From Desulfobacterales bacterium (GTDB lineage Bacteria; Desulfobacterota; Desulfobacteria; Desulfobacterales; UBA11574): a stretch of 39,976 nucleotides of DNA. This document shows positions 8,350 through 16,470 of the stretch, piece by piece (the first letter of the stretch is position 1; every line of letters begins with the position of its first letter). The DNA is taken from contig JAJDND010000027.1 in the NCBI GenBank assembly GCA_022340885.1, forward strand, positions 1 through 39,976, given 5' to 3'. A program made the translations under genes and the position numbers. The notes under the pieces are model-generated. The model saw nothing but the letters and a program-made list of their open reading frames with translations, did not search any database and had not been told where the DNA came from.

Positions 8350-10383
8350 TTATTCCGCGTGATGATCCATTTCGACGGCGTGCAGGTTCCGGACGGTATT
8401 GTCGAGTACCGCTTTCTGCCATTCATGATGAAATCCGTGGGATTCGGTGATTGAAACAAAATCCGCGCTCACCAGATCGACTCTCGACACACAGGTCCGC
8501 ATGAATGCGCGAAACCGCTGTTGAAGAATTTCCTGTATTTCTTCATGAAGGGAATTGTGCAGGGCATCGTCCACATCGGTCACATCGAAAAAATCGGCTA
8601 TTTTTTGAATAATTTTCCGTCGGTTGGCTGCGGTGTCGTCCTGTTTTCCAAATGCATCCAGCAAATGTCCGGCCGATACCGCGATACTGTGAAGCACCGC
8701 ATACCGGAATCGCTGCAGCTGTTTTTCAGGCCAGAATATACGATTGCGGTCCATGCTCAGCGTACACCGATCCGCTCCGATCAGATTGATCCGGCCGACA
8801 ACATATCTTCTGGCTTTTTGCGGCAGAAGATATTCCACCTGGGTAACGAAGATGCCGTCCTGGAATATCGACAGTCCACCGACCGAGGCTTCCAAGTCCC
8901 AAAGAGTACCCTGAGTTCCTCGAGTCCGCAGAAGTAAATTTCCTTTTGAATTCGGCAAATGGATGGGTGCGGGAAAATTGAGCATCGATGGACTCGAATC
9001 AAAAAAGTCCAGCTTCTCGCCGCCTATGGCAATGGTGCGGCCTTTTTCATCGATGTAATTGATCGGAATGGGGACGAAACGAAGATTCGATTTCAGATAG
9101 CTGAGATATTCCATCTCCCGCCAGGCTTTACCCCGCGGCGGTTTCAGTGTCAGAACAACTTCGGTTCCGACAGGGAAGTCTTCTTCCAGCGGCCGGATAT
9201 CGAAATAATCCTTGAAATCGGCTATGGTGATGACCAGCCCCTTTCCGGAAAGCTTTCGTGTCCGAATACGGATCCGGGCGGCCACCAAAAAAGTAGACAA
9301 AAATCCGATACCGAAAGTACTGATAAATGAAAACCGAAAGTCGGAAAGCCCCACGGCATCGTTAAATTCATCCGATCGGTAAAAGGATATGCCGATGTTC
9401 ATGAAGTACTTTTCCAGCCATTGCCGATCCATTCCGATTCCATTGTCCCTTATGGATATACGGTTCTCGGACTCACGAAAAGATATGGTGATGGACGAAG
9501 GAGCGCCGGGATCGTAAAGTTTTCGAAGGTTGCAGGCGTCGACGGCGTTTTGAACCAGTTCGCGCAAAAATACGCGTTTGTCGCTATACAGTTTATTACC
9601 GGCAAACAACTCCAGAGCCGCGGAAGTGTCCACCGTAAACTTCAGGTCAAGGGGTTCATACCCTTCGGCCTCGATCTCAATGATGGCCTTGACATACAAG
9701 AAGCGAGGCCGAACAGTTCTGTTAAGACGATCGAGAAATCGATTGACATCGATTTCATAATGTTTCAATGCCCGGTGGATTTCTGGGTCTCGGCACCTAC
9801 ATCGAATGCGTATGGCGGTTGGGGTATCCGGATGAGGTCCTATGTCTTCAACGGAAAAAAGCCGGGGCAACTGCAATCGGTGGTCGGTTTTCGGTCCGAG
9901 AATATGATGGCAGATTCTATCCAGGGTTTTTTGATGCAGGAGATCCAGCCGTTCAGCGAGTGCAATTAAGGCGCAAAGCAGATCGATGCGAACCTTCCCA
10001 TATGCATCGAACCAACGGGATTCATGAGCATCCGTTCCATTTTCCCAAATAGTGTCGCAGGCATGGATTATTTCGTCGATGATCGGAATCTGGCCGTCGT
10101 CCGTGATACCCGGAAAGCTTCGATGTTCTCTTTTGATCTCTTTGAGATACACCGATGCCACCATGAAGAAAATATTCCAGGCATTACGGTAAAGCGCATT
10201 CTTTTGCTCTTGGTCTATGAGCCAGCTTCCGAGCATCGTGAGCATCCGTTCGGCTTGATCAAAAGGTCTGAATGAAGCTTCCTCGACTGCCGGAATGTTT
10301 TCCACAGCCGAGAGAATCCGGTTGATCTGTTCGCACTGCTCTGGATCTAGCTCAGAGCAATATGGGAATGGTTCCAAGTGCAT
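8350..10383 (-). CDS. Hsp90-like GHKL ATPase with helical N-terminal domain
   Basis: This 677-residue protein is built around an Hsp90/GHKL ATP-binding domain. The N-box is RELVQNAVDA (274-283), with Asn279 the expected Mg ligand. The G1 box is DNGIGM (313-318) and the lid is FGIGFLS (357-363). TVDTSAALELFAGNKLYSDK before the N-box resembles HtpG. The C-terminal third does not read as a normal HtpG middle and dimer domain. The first 230 residues are helical and include LLCALIALAERLDL (135-148), resembling the degenerate HD region of HD-linked Hsp90-like (HD-CE) ATPases; intact HD metal ligands were not seen. It follows the SHOCT gene by 44 bp, and both are likely driven by the sigma-54 promoter at 10864. 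It is probably a stress or signalling ATPase; the client is unknown. The ribosome site is weak. Confidence 0.72.
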   Translation of the reverse strand: MHLEPFPYCSELDPEQCEQINRILSAVENIPAVEEASFRPFDQAERMLTMLGSWLIDQEQKNALYRNAWNIFFMVASVYLKEIKREHRSFPGITDDGQIPIIDEIIHACDTIWENGTDAHESRWFDAYGKVRIDLLCALIALAERLDLLHQKTLDRICHHILGPKTDHRLQLPRLFSVEDIGPHPDTPTAIRIRCRCRDPEIHRALKHYEIDVNRFLDRLNRTVRPRFLYVKAIIEIEAEGYEPLDLKFTVDTSAALELFAGNKLYSDKRVFLRELVQNAVDACNLRKLYDPGAPSSITISFRESENRISIRDNGIGMDRQWLEKYFMNIGISFYRSDEFNDAVGLSDFRFSFISTFGIGFLSTFLVAARIRIRTRKLSGKGLVITIADFKDYFDIRPLEEDFPVGTEVVLTLKPPRGKAWREMEYLSYLKSNLRFVPIPINYIDEKGRTIAIGGEKLDFFDSSPSMLNFPAPIHLPNSKGNLLLRTRGTQGTLWDLEASVGGLSIFQDGIFVTQVEYLLPQKARRYVVGRINLIGADRCTLSMDRNRIFWPEKQLQRFRYAVLHSIAVSAGHLLDAFGKQDDTAANRRKIIQKIADFFDVTDVDDALHNSLHEEIQEILQQRFRAFMRTCVSRVDLVSADFVSITESHGFHHEWQKAVLDNTVRNLHAVEMDHHAE

Positions 10384-10427
10384 GATGATCCCGGATATGG
10401 AAGGTTATTGATGATTCATAATAACTA

Positions 10428-10802
10428 TCAGGACAGATCTTTCTTTTTGGTCTCAAACTCTTCTTTATCGATCTCTCCCCTGGCATAACGTTCTTTCAAA
10501 ATTTCAAGGGAACGGTTTCCGCCGCTTCCGGTCGTTTTATCACGGCCGGTAGACTGGATCAGCCACTTGATAAGAAATACCAGTCCCACAAGGATCAGAA
10601 TCCAAAACACGATCATTAAAATGCTTCCAAGCCATCCCATGCCGTATCCGCCCATCATTCCGGATCCCATTCCCCATCCGCCATATCCGCCATACCCTCC
10701 GTATCCTCCCGGCTGGGCGAGCGCACGTGTCCCGGTTAATAAGATTGAAAAAAACGGCACGAAAGCCGCAATATATATAAACAGGTTCTTTACAGGTTTC
10801 AT
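10428..10802 (-). CDS. SHOCT-domain small membrane protein
   Basis: This 124-residue protein has a signal-like N-terminus (about 1-29, ending ALA), then a Gly/Tyr/Met-rich segment ([21 protein letters not shown]). One strong membrane helix follows (about 58-82). The C-terminal SHOCT motif is [20 protein letters not shown], a short helical module often found at the ends of membrane proteins. The ribosome site is AGGAGG, 6 bases before ATG. It is the first gene of a two-gene unit with the Hsp90-like ATPase and has a near-consensus sigma-54 promoter. SHOCT identity is strong; function is unknown. Confidence 0.85.
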   Translation of the reverse strand: MKPVKNLFIYIAAFVPFFSILLTGTRALAQPGGYGGYGGYGGWGMGSGMMGGYGMGWLGSILMIVFWILILVGLVFLIKWLIQSTGRDKTTGSGGNRSLEILKERYARGEIDKEEFETKKKDLS

Positions 10803-10863
10803 TTCATACCTCCTGATTGTTTAACCCCCGAGAAAATCAACATCGATATTGGTATAATGATAG

Positions 10864-10879
10864 AGCAATCTTTGTGCCA
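10864..10879 (-). promoter_or_regulatory. Sigma-54 promoter for the SHOCT/Hsp90-like operon
   Basis: The minus strand reads TGGCACAAAGATTGCT, matching TGGCACG-N4-TTGCT at all but one defined base, with GG-N10-GC spacing. Predicted initiation is near 10853, giving a leader of about 50 bases to the SHOCT start. This is one of the two best matches in the window. Confidence 0.75.
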
Positions 10880-10886
10880 CATCTTT

Positions 10887-11034
10887 TTAGAAGCTATCTC
10901 CAAAATAGGATTTTGGTTCAAGGTCAAGGCGGGGCCGAGGTTCAACCCGCAGGCATACTCAAGTATTCCGAGGAGTTGAAACGAGGACCCAACACAGAGA
11001 TTGGAACAAAAACTATTTTTGAGATAGCTTCTAA
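10887..11034. repeat. Dispersed inverted-repeat element, copy C (MITE-like)
   Basis: This 148-bp element has perfect 14-base ends (TTAGAAGCTATCTC and its complement) in the same orientation as copy A. It shares CAAGGTCAAGGCGG, CAACCCGCAGGCATACT and AACACAGAGATTG with other copies. It lies 7 bp upstream of the sigma-54 promoter, between divergent operons. Confidence 0.88.
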
Positions 11035-11389
11035 TATCATCCCGCGGTGCGCTGTAAGCTTCCAATGCCAATAAATATATGGATAAATTTCACGCGTGTC
11101 GAGTCCTGTGTTCGTTATTGTCGTTGGGGAAGTGTGTATTTTTTATCCATCTGGCCCGATCTGGCCGGACAAGTTGGATATTTTCTATCCACCACCCTTC
11201 TTGCCACGCTCTCAGAGATCTCATTTTCCCTTTTTGATAACGCTATCGTGGATAATTATTGTCATTTATTCAGATTGTTTTTCATATTTCTTTTTTCGGC
11301 GATACAGCATTGTTATATGATCTGCGCGTAAGCTTCGGGAATGTGAATCTGCACGGCATATTTTTTTGCTGCTTTGCTGTTTTAAACGC
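11035..11389. other. Intergenic stretch without recognisable gene
   Basis: Open frames at 11047-11331 and 11096-11320 overlap each other. Both lack ribosome sites and encode low-complexity Phe/Ile-rich text. I see no gene or strong structure here. Confidence 0.4.
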
Positions 11390-11419
11390 TTGACATTTAC
11401 TTCCCACACCTAATACAAT
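11390..11419 (+). promoter_or_regulatory. Sigma-70 type promoter for the ccm operon
   Basis: TTGACA (11390-11395) and TACAAT (11414-11419) are separated by 18 bases. They lie about 90 bp upstream of the first small gene of the cluster. A diverged copy of the palindrome-like motif (11407-11429) overlaps the -10 element, so a repressor could act here (inference). Confidence 0.55.
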
Positions 11420-11429
11420 GTGGTATATT
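11407..11429 (-). promoter_or_regulatory. Operator-like motif over the ccm promoter
   Basis: The minus strand reads AATATACCACATTGTATTAG. It aligns with the motifs at 6475-6497 and 19220-19242 (about 16 of 23 bases with the latter) and overlaps the -10 box. The second half is poorly palindromic, so this is the weakest of the three sites. Confidence 0.35.
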
Positions 11430-11509
11430 CTTCAAAGGTACGGCTTTCGTTCTCATCCGTTGAGTGAGTGTACCGTCAAGGTTGAGCTTTCAATTTGTTG
11501 AATGATTAA

Positions 11510-11800
11510 ATGAACCCAACCTCGAAAAAATTAATCGTATTGAGTCTAATGGGGATGCTGGCTTTCAGTGTCCTCTTTACGCCGGTATGTTCTACCATGT
11601 GCGCCGTTACGCTGAATGTTGCCGGCGAGATCGGCAGCACAAGCTGCAATATTTCATCTCATTTTCTTGTCCAGTCCGGTGTCGGACCGTCAGATCATTT
11701 CATACTGATACTTATCGGCCTCTTCTTTTTTATAGGTGTTTATTTTATCCCGGACGGATTTGTTTTATCTCCCTATAGACCACCGCGTTTTCACGCCTAA
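11510..11800 (+). CDS. Small membrane protein of unknown function
   Basis: This 96-residue protein has two predicted membrane segments (about 7-28 and 64-84). Cysteines at 27, 31 and 46 lie in the intervening loop, which probably faces the periplasm. I do not recognise a family. The start has no good ribosome site. It lies first after the ccm promoter and in the same orientation as the maturation genes, so a link to that pathway is possible but unproven. Confidence 0.45.
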   Translation: MNPTSKKLIVLSLMGMLAFSVLFTPVCSTMCAVTLNVAGEIGSTSCNISSHFLVQSGVGPSDHFILILIGLFFFIGVYFIPDGFVLSPYRPPRFHA

Positions 11801-11854
11801 TTTTTCGTTATCGAATTCCATACCCTATGTGGAAATAAATTTTCCAATATATCC

Positions 11855-12196
11855 ATGGGAGGGGGAACCGGCCGAAACTGGAAATGGCTGGCAGTTTCGA
11901 CGGCTGCCGCAGCTGCGGTGGTCATTGCCGTTGTTATTGCCAAATCATCGAACAAGCCCGGCACATCCGGCCGACTCTATAATTCACCCCAAGTTACAAG
12001 TATTGCCGCTGCGTTTAATTGCAGTTGCGGCCAGTGCGACAAGAAATTGCTCGATTGTGACTGTCCCACCGCCAGGGAAACCGATCAATATATCGCCGAT
12101 GCGCTGGCCAAAGGCAATCATACTCGCCGGGAGATCATAGAAATGGTGAATAAACGGTACGGCCATTTGATCGACCCGAAGGAGCTTCAGGGGTAA
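11855..12196 (+). CDS. Small CcmH-like anchored protein
   Basis: This 113-residue protein has an N-terminal membrane anchor (about 9-29) and then a periplasmic domain with FNCSCGQCDKKLLDCDCPTA. The helical end, IADALAKGNHTRREIIEMVNKRYG, resembles the CcmH/CycL thiol domain (Cys motif, then the 'I...G.....I...F...YG' helix pair). CcmH normally handles the reduced haem-binding cysteines of apocytochromes. The next-but-one gene is a more canonical CcmH, so this would be a second, shorter version. No ribosome site precedes the ATG and there is no other start in frame. It is 59 bp upstream of ccmF. Family assignment is moderate. Confidence 0.6.
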   Translation: MGGGTGRNWKWLAVSTAAAAAVVIAVVIAKSSNKPGTSGRLYNSPQVTSIAAAFNCSCGQCDKKLLDCDCPTARETDQYIADALAKGNHTRREIIEMVNKRYGHLIDPKELQG

Positions 12197-12255
12197 TGCA
12201 GGTTTAAGAGCAAGTACGTCTATATATTGCTAATCCAGTAAATGAGCAGGAAAAT

Positions 12256-14229
12256 ATGAATCAAATCGGTTATTATTCCATCTTAATATCCCTGTTTTTC
12301 TCGGGATATTCGGTTTACGCGGCAATCTTTGGCGCCAAACGCAAAAACAAAGGAATCATTGCCAGTGCAGAAAATGCGGCGTTGGTTGTTTTTGGCTTCA
12401 TATCTTTGGCATCTGTGGCATTGATATACGCGCTTGTAATGAGAGATTTTCGGGTCGAATATGTTGCACGTTATACCAGCCGCAGTCTGCCGACAGCATA
12501 CACGCTGGCCGCCTTTTATGCCGGGCAGAAAGGATCATTGCTGTTTTGGAGCTGGGTCCTGGCGTTATATGCCGCCATTGTCATCTTCCAGAACAAAAAC
12601 AGAAACCGGGAACTTTTACCCTATGTTCTGGCAGTCATGATGGCGATTAGCCTTTTCTTCGCATGCTTGATGGCATTTGTGACGAATCCATTCGAGATGC
12701 TGCCGAATGCGCCGCTGGACGGCCAAGGCCTAAATCCTATGCTCCAAAATCCCGGAATGATATTTCATCCCCCCGCGCTATTTTTGGGATATGTCGGATT
12801 TACCGTCCCCTTCGCTTTTTCCCTGGCGGCCCTCATCACCGGCCGGCTCGGAGATGACTGGATCAAAACGACCCGCAAATGGACGATCATATCCTGGTTC
12901 TTCCTTACAGCCGGCAATTTGCTGGGAATGGAGTGGGCCTATGTCGAACTGGGCTGGGGTGGTTACTGGGCATGGGACCCGGTGGAAAACGCCTCGTTCA
13001 TGCCATGGATCATCGGAACCGCTTATTTGCACTCGGTGATGATTCAAGAAAAACGCAACATGTTGAAAGTATGGAATATGGTACTGATTCTTTTGACATT
13101 TCTTCTGACGATTTTCGGAACCTTCATCACCCGAAGCGGCATCATTGCTTCTGTGCATTCTTTTGGAGAATCATCGTTGGGATGGATGTTTCTGACATTT
13201 TTGAGCACGGCATTCATTTTATCCATGAGCTGGCTGGTCTATCGACTGCCGGATTTGCGAAGCGAGAACCAGTTGGACTCCCTGCTTTCCAGGGAAAGCA
13301 GCTTTTTATATAATAATCTGCTTTTCGTGGGCATTGCTTTCGCCGTATTTTTGGGAACGATCTTTCCGGTTATTTCCGAGGCGGTCAGAGACGTAAAGAT
13401 CACCGTCGGTCCTCCGTTTTTCAACACCGTCGTAACGCCTATAAGCCTGGCATTGTTATTTTTGATCGGCGCTTGCCCGCTGATTGCCTGGCGCAAGACG
13501 ACGCTGAAGAATTTTTTTAAAAAGATCGCTGTCCCGGCGGTGATTTCAATAATCGGCGCTGGATTATTATTTATACGGGGAATCAACCATACGATCGTTC
13601 TCATCACCCTGGCGTTGTGCATATTTGTAAGCATCAACCTGTTTCTCGAATTCTTCAACGGCACGCGAACACGCCATGCGCTGCTAAGAGAAGGGTATCC
13701 GGCGGCATTATGGAATTTGATCATACGTAACAAACGCAGGTATGGCGGTCATATCATCCATTTCGGCGTCGTTTTGCTGTTTATGGCAATCAGCGGGAGC
13801 GCTTATAATATGGAAAAAAAGGTTTCGCTGAACAAAGGCGAATCGTTCAAGATCAGACAATACCGTCTGAGATATGATGCGCTTTCCGAGTATCCCACAT
13901 CCCTGCGGCAGCGAACCGTCGCGATGCTGACCGTTTTTAACGATAATCATAAGGTCGGGGTGTTATCGCCTGAAAAGAGCTTGTACCGCGGTCAGAGGCA
14001 GCCCACAACGGAAGTCGCGATTCATAGCAGCCTTTCAGAAGATTTATATGTAATATTAGCTGGTTATGATAAAAATTGGGCCACATTTAAAGTGCTGATA
14101 AATCCGCTCGTGATTTGGCTCTGGATCGGTGGCGGAATCATGGCTTTTGGAACCGTCATCGTGATGTTGCCGGATAACCGTAAAAGAAAGAAAATCAAGT
14201 CCAACGATAAACCGGAGGAGAAAGTATGA
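12256..14229 (+). CDS. ccmF: Cytochrome c maturation haem lyase subunit CcmF
   Basis: CcmF is an integral inner-membrane protein that attaches haem from CcmE to apocytochrome c. This 657-residue protein has the usual length and many membrane helices. It carries the tryptophan-rich haem-handling loop GWGGYWAWDPVENASFMPWI (about 231-250), a pattern diagnostic of the CcmF/CcmC/CcsA family. Conserved LNPMLQNPGMIFHPPALFLGY (about 158-178), with its His, matches CcmF. A soluble periplasmic part precedes the last helix (about 618-640). The stop overlaps the start of ccmH (ATGA), indicating translational coupling. Confidence 0.96.
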   Translation: MNQIGYYSILISLFFSGYSVYAAIFGAKRKNKGIIASAENAALVVFGFISLASVALIYALVMRDFRVEYVARYTSRSLPTAYTLAAFYAGQKGSLLFWSWVLALYAAIVIFQNKNRNRELLPYVLAVMMAISLFFACLMAFVTNPFEMLPNAPLDGQGLNPMLQNPGMIFHPPALFLGYVGFTVPFAFSLAALITGRLGDDWIKTTRKWTIISWFFLTAGNLLGMEWAYVELGWGGYWAWDPVENASFMPWIIGTAYLHSVMIQEKRNMLKVWNMVLILLTFLLTIFGTFITRSGIIASVHSFGESSLGWMFLTFLSTAFILSMSWLVYRLPDLRSENQLDSLLSRESSFLYNNLLFVGIAFAVFLGTIFPVISEAVRDVKITVGPPFFNTVVTPISLALLFLIGACPLIAWRKTTLKNFFKKIAVPAVISIIGAGLLFIRGINHTIVLITLALCIFVSINLFLEFFNGTRTRHALLREGYPAALWNLIIRNKRRYGGHIIHFGVVLLFMAISGSAYNMEKKVSLNKGESFKIRQYRLRYDALSEYPTSLRQRTVAMLTVFNDNHKVGVLSPEKSLYRGQRQPTTEVAIHSSLSEDLYVILAGYDKNWATFKVLINPLVIWLWIGGGIMAFGTVIVMLPDNRKRKKIKSNDKPEEKV

Positions 14230-14723
14230 ATTTACGGTCCAGAAAAAAGATCCCATCCATATTTTTGATCGCTTTAACCCTATCGCTGGCAGTGGTACCT
14301 TCTGCCGAAGCGCTGACCGCCGGGGAAATCACCCAGGGTTTAACCTGCACCTGTGGCTGCAATATGCTGGTGAGCGCCTGTGAAGGATCCATGGAGTGTT
14401 CCGTGGCGAAAAAGATAACCGACAGGGTCGAAAAAATGATTGCCCAGGGACAGTCAAAGGAACAAATCATCCAATATTTCGTCCATACCGAAGGTGAAAG
14501 AATACTGGCAGCGCCCACCCGAAAAGGGTTCAACCTCGTTGCCTGGATTTTGCCTTTTTTGGCCGTCCTTCTGGGGGGAGGCCTTGTCTATATTTTTTTG
14601 GATAAATGCCTTTCTTCCAGGAAAAGCGCTGAGGACCTGCCGGCCGCTTCCGAAATAAAACAGATGTCTGAAAAAAAATATTTAGACCGACTTGAAAAAG
14701 AATTAAAGGATTTTGAGATTTAG
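14226..14723 (+). CDS. ccmH: Cytochrome c maturation protein CcmH
   Basis: This 165-residue periplasm-facing thiol protein has a signal/anchor (about 8-25, ending AEA). The CcmH domain follows, with GLTCTCGCNMLVSACEGSME and a helical part (KMIAQGQSKEQIIQYFVHTEGERILAAP), then a C-terminal membrane helix (about 105-125). The extra cysteines (CxCGC...C) are the form common in deltaproteobacteria rather than the simple LRCxxC. It would reduce apocytochrome haem-binding cysteines in partnership with CcmF. It overlaps ccmF by four bases. Confidence 0.92.
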   Translation: MNLRSRKKIPSIFLIALTLSLAVVPSAEALTAGEITQGLTCTCGCNMLVSACEGSMECSVAKKITDRVEKMIAQGQSKEQIIQYFVHTEGERILAAPTRKGFNLVAWILPFLAVLLGGGLVYIFLDKCLSSRKSAEDLPAASEIKQMSEKKYLDRLEKELKDFEI

Positions 14724-14733
14724 GAGCTGTAAC

Positions 14734-15201
14734 ATGTTTGAATATATTGCCATTACGGGATTAATCATTGGGGCCGGCCTTTTTGTCCTCAATCCCTTGC
14801 TAAGATCCGGCAGGGGAAATGCACGTTTTGATACAAACACAGACAACATGTTGGCCCAATTAAATCTTAAAAAAGAAAATGCTTATGAAGCCATCAGAGA
14901 GCTTGAATTCGATTTAAGTATGAAAAAGCTGTCGGAAGATGATTTTGAGACATTAAAGGCTCAATATATGAATGATGCGCTCAAATGTATGAAAGCGATC
15001 GATAACTTGAATATGCAAAGAAAAAAGCAAGCCGGCCGGACCGAAAAGGATCTTGGAAACGAGACTGAAAAAGAAATTTCGGCGCGGCATACCGGCGATA
15101 GCCTCGGCTCAGTCGAGATTTTTTGTACCCGGTGCGGTCAAGGGGCATCGCCCAAAGATGGATTTTGTGTCAGATGCGGCGCTCGATTGATGACATCCTG
15201 A
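14734..15201 (+). CDS. CcmI-like membrane protein with C-terminal zinc ribbon
   Basis: This 155-residue protein has an N-terminal membrane helix (about 4-22) and a helical segment, KENAYEAIRELEFDLSMKKLSEDDFETLKAQY. That segment is typical of the start of CcmI and related ccm-cluster proteins. A charged linker leads to a C-terminal zinc ribbon, CTRCGQGASPKDGFCVRCG. The open frame begins earlier (14713), but the ATG at 14734 follows TAGGAGC by seven bases and starts at the helix, so it is preferred. CcmI normally binds apocytochrome; the TPR part of CcmI is absent here and a metal ribbon is present instead. Confidence 0.7.
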   Translation: MFEYIAITGLIIGAGLFVLNPLLRSGRGNARFDTNTDNMLAQLNLKKENAYEAIRELEFDLSMKKLSEDDFETLKAQYMNDALKCMKAIDNLNMQRKKQAGRTEKDLGNETEKEISARHTGDSLGSVEIFCTRCGQGASPKDGFCVRCGARLMTS

Positions 15202-15245
15202 CGAAAATCGGAATCGTCCGAATTTTAAAATTTACAGGAGAAACA

Positions 15246-15632
15246 TTGCAAATGAAATCGAAATATAAACCGATTCTAATCTCCATGGTAGTTGTATCCG
15301 TGGTCGCGTATCTCGTTTATACCGGGTTAAGAGATACCATGACCTATTATCTGACGGTGAGTGAAGTGCTGGCCCAACCCCCGGCAAGCCGGCCTCAAAC
15401 ACTAAGGCTCGGGGGAAATGTTTCTCCGGGATCTGTGTCATGGGACCCCAAGAATTTGAGCTTACAGTTTGTCATCCAGGACGGCGAAACCGGAATCACC
15501 GTTGATTACAAGGGGGTTGTTCCGGATTCCTTTAAACCGGGAAGAGAGGTTATCGTAGAGGGTACGTATATGGGAGACGGAATGTTTAAGGCCCATACCA
15601 TTATGCCCAAATGCGCCTCAAAGTATACCTAA
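15246..15632 (+). CDS. ccmE: Haem chaperone CcmE, Cys/Tyr variant
   Basis: CcmE binds haem covalently in the periplasm and passes it to CcmF. The protein has an N-terminal anchor (about 7-25) and the beta-barrel OB fold, including TLRLGGNVSPGSV, FVIQDGETGITVDYKGVVPD and VEGTYMGDGMFKAHTIMPKC. The haem-binding residue is not the His of the usual HxxxY motif. The C-terminal motif is CASKY (Cys121 and Tyr125 counting from the ATG at 15252), the CxxxY form known from Desulfovibrio and archaeal systems. A TTG at 15246 is better placed after CAGGAG than the ATG at 15252; the difference is two residues. Confidence 0.93.
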   Translation: MQMKSKYKPILISMVVVSVVAYLVYTGLRDTMTYYLTVSEVLAQPPASRPQTLRLGGNVSPGSVSWDPKNLSLQFVIQDGETGITVDYKGVVPDSFKPGREVIVEGTYMGDGMFKAHTIMPKCASKYT

Positions 15633-15648
15633 AAATCGGGTTTGAAAA

Positions 15649-16470
15649 ATGGACGAGTTGCACGGACAAAAATATGTTGTCAAAGCGCGGGAACTGATAA
15701 AAAAGTTCGGATTTAAAACCGCATTGCGCCAAGTAAACCTATCTTTAATATCCGGCGATTGCCTGGCACTCTTCGGCCCCAACGGGGCAGGAAAAACCAC
15801 ATTGATTCAAATTCTATGCTCGCTGACGTTGCCGACTTCGGGCAAGGTTGTCATTGCGGGGCTCGACACGCGTTATCATCGTGCGGCAATCCATCGGCTT
15901 ATCGGAGTCATCGCTCACGATACCTTTCTTTACGGCGATCTGACGGCTGTGGAGAACCTTAATTTTTACGGAAGGATGTATAATGTTCCGAAACTCAAGG
16001 CCCGGATCGACGACCTTATCGATCAGGTTGGGTTGCGCGCATATAAAAATGATCCGGTTCACACCTATTCCAGGGGCATGAAGCAACGCCTGTCCGTAGC
16101 ACGGGCGATTCTCCATGATCCGGCCATATTGTTTCTTGATGAGCCGTATACCGGTCTGGACCAGCAGGGAGCCGACGATCTTCAGCGACTCCTCAATCAG
16201 TTTCGTGATCAGCGGAAAACCATCGTGCTGGCGTCTCACAATCTGGCCAGGGGGCTGGAATTGTGCAGCCATGCAGCGATATTAAATGCAGGGGAGCTCA
16301 TCTATCACGAAAATACCGCCGGAATTGATAAAAATGAATTTAAACAAATGTATCTCAAACTTACAGAGGAAAAAACATGGTCCCATCAAATATCAGCGCA
16401 AGTTTCGTACGAAAACAGCAGGCGATCTTATGGAAAGATCTTCTTTCCGAACTCAGATCCAAAGAATTGA
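15649..16470 (+). CDS. ccmA: ABC transporter ATPase CcmA
   Basis: This 273-residue cytoplasmic ATPase of the CcmABCD complex releases holo-CcmE. Motifs are Walker A GPNGAGKT (43-50), signature YSRGMKQRLS (140-149), Walker B ILFLDEP (160-166) and the switch His in ASHN. It is longer than usual for CcmA. The last 31 residues (from about HQISAQ) are encoded in the 94-bp overlap with ccmB and have no family character. They may be a non-functional tail produced by loss of an earlier stop. Confidence 0.95.
   Translation: MDELHGQKYVVKARELIKKFGFKTALRQVNLSLISGDCLALFGPNGAGKTTLIQILCSLTLPTSGKVVIAGLDTRYHRAAIHRLIGVIAHDTFLYGDLTAVENLNFYGRMYNVPKLKARIDDLIDQVGLRAYKNDPVHTYSRGMKQRLSVARAILHDPAILFLDEPYTGLDQQGADDLQRLLNQFRDQRKTIVLASHNLARGLELCSHAAILNAGELIYHENTAGIDKNEFKQMYLKLTEEKTWSHQISAQVSYENSRRSYGKIFFPNSDPKN

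Noticed and set aside
8521-8937. Plus-strand open frames within the Hsp90-like gene (8521-8937, 8959-9330, 9421-9969)
   Set aside because: Antisense shadows of a gene with unmistakable ATPase motifs.
11047-11331. Two overlapping hydrophobic open frames before the ccm promoter
   Set aside because: No ribosome sites, AT-driven Phe/Ile/Leu text, and no family character.
11355-11369. GGCATATTTTTTTGC as a sigma-54 promoter for the ccm genes
   Set aside because: GG and GC are 11 bases apart, not 10; the sigma-70 type pair at 11390-11419 is better.
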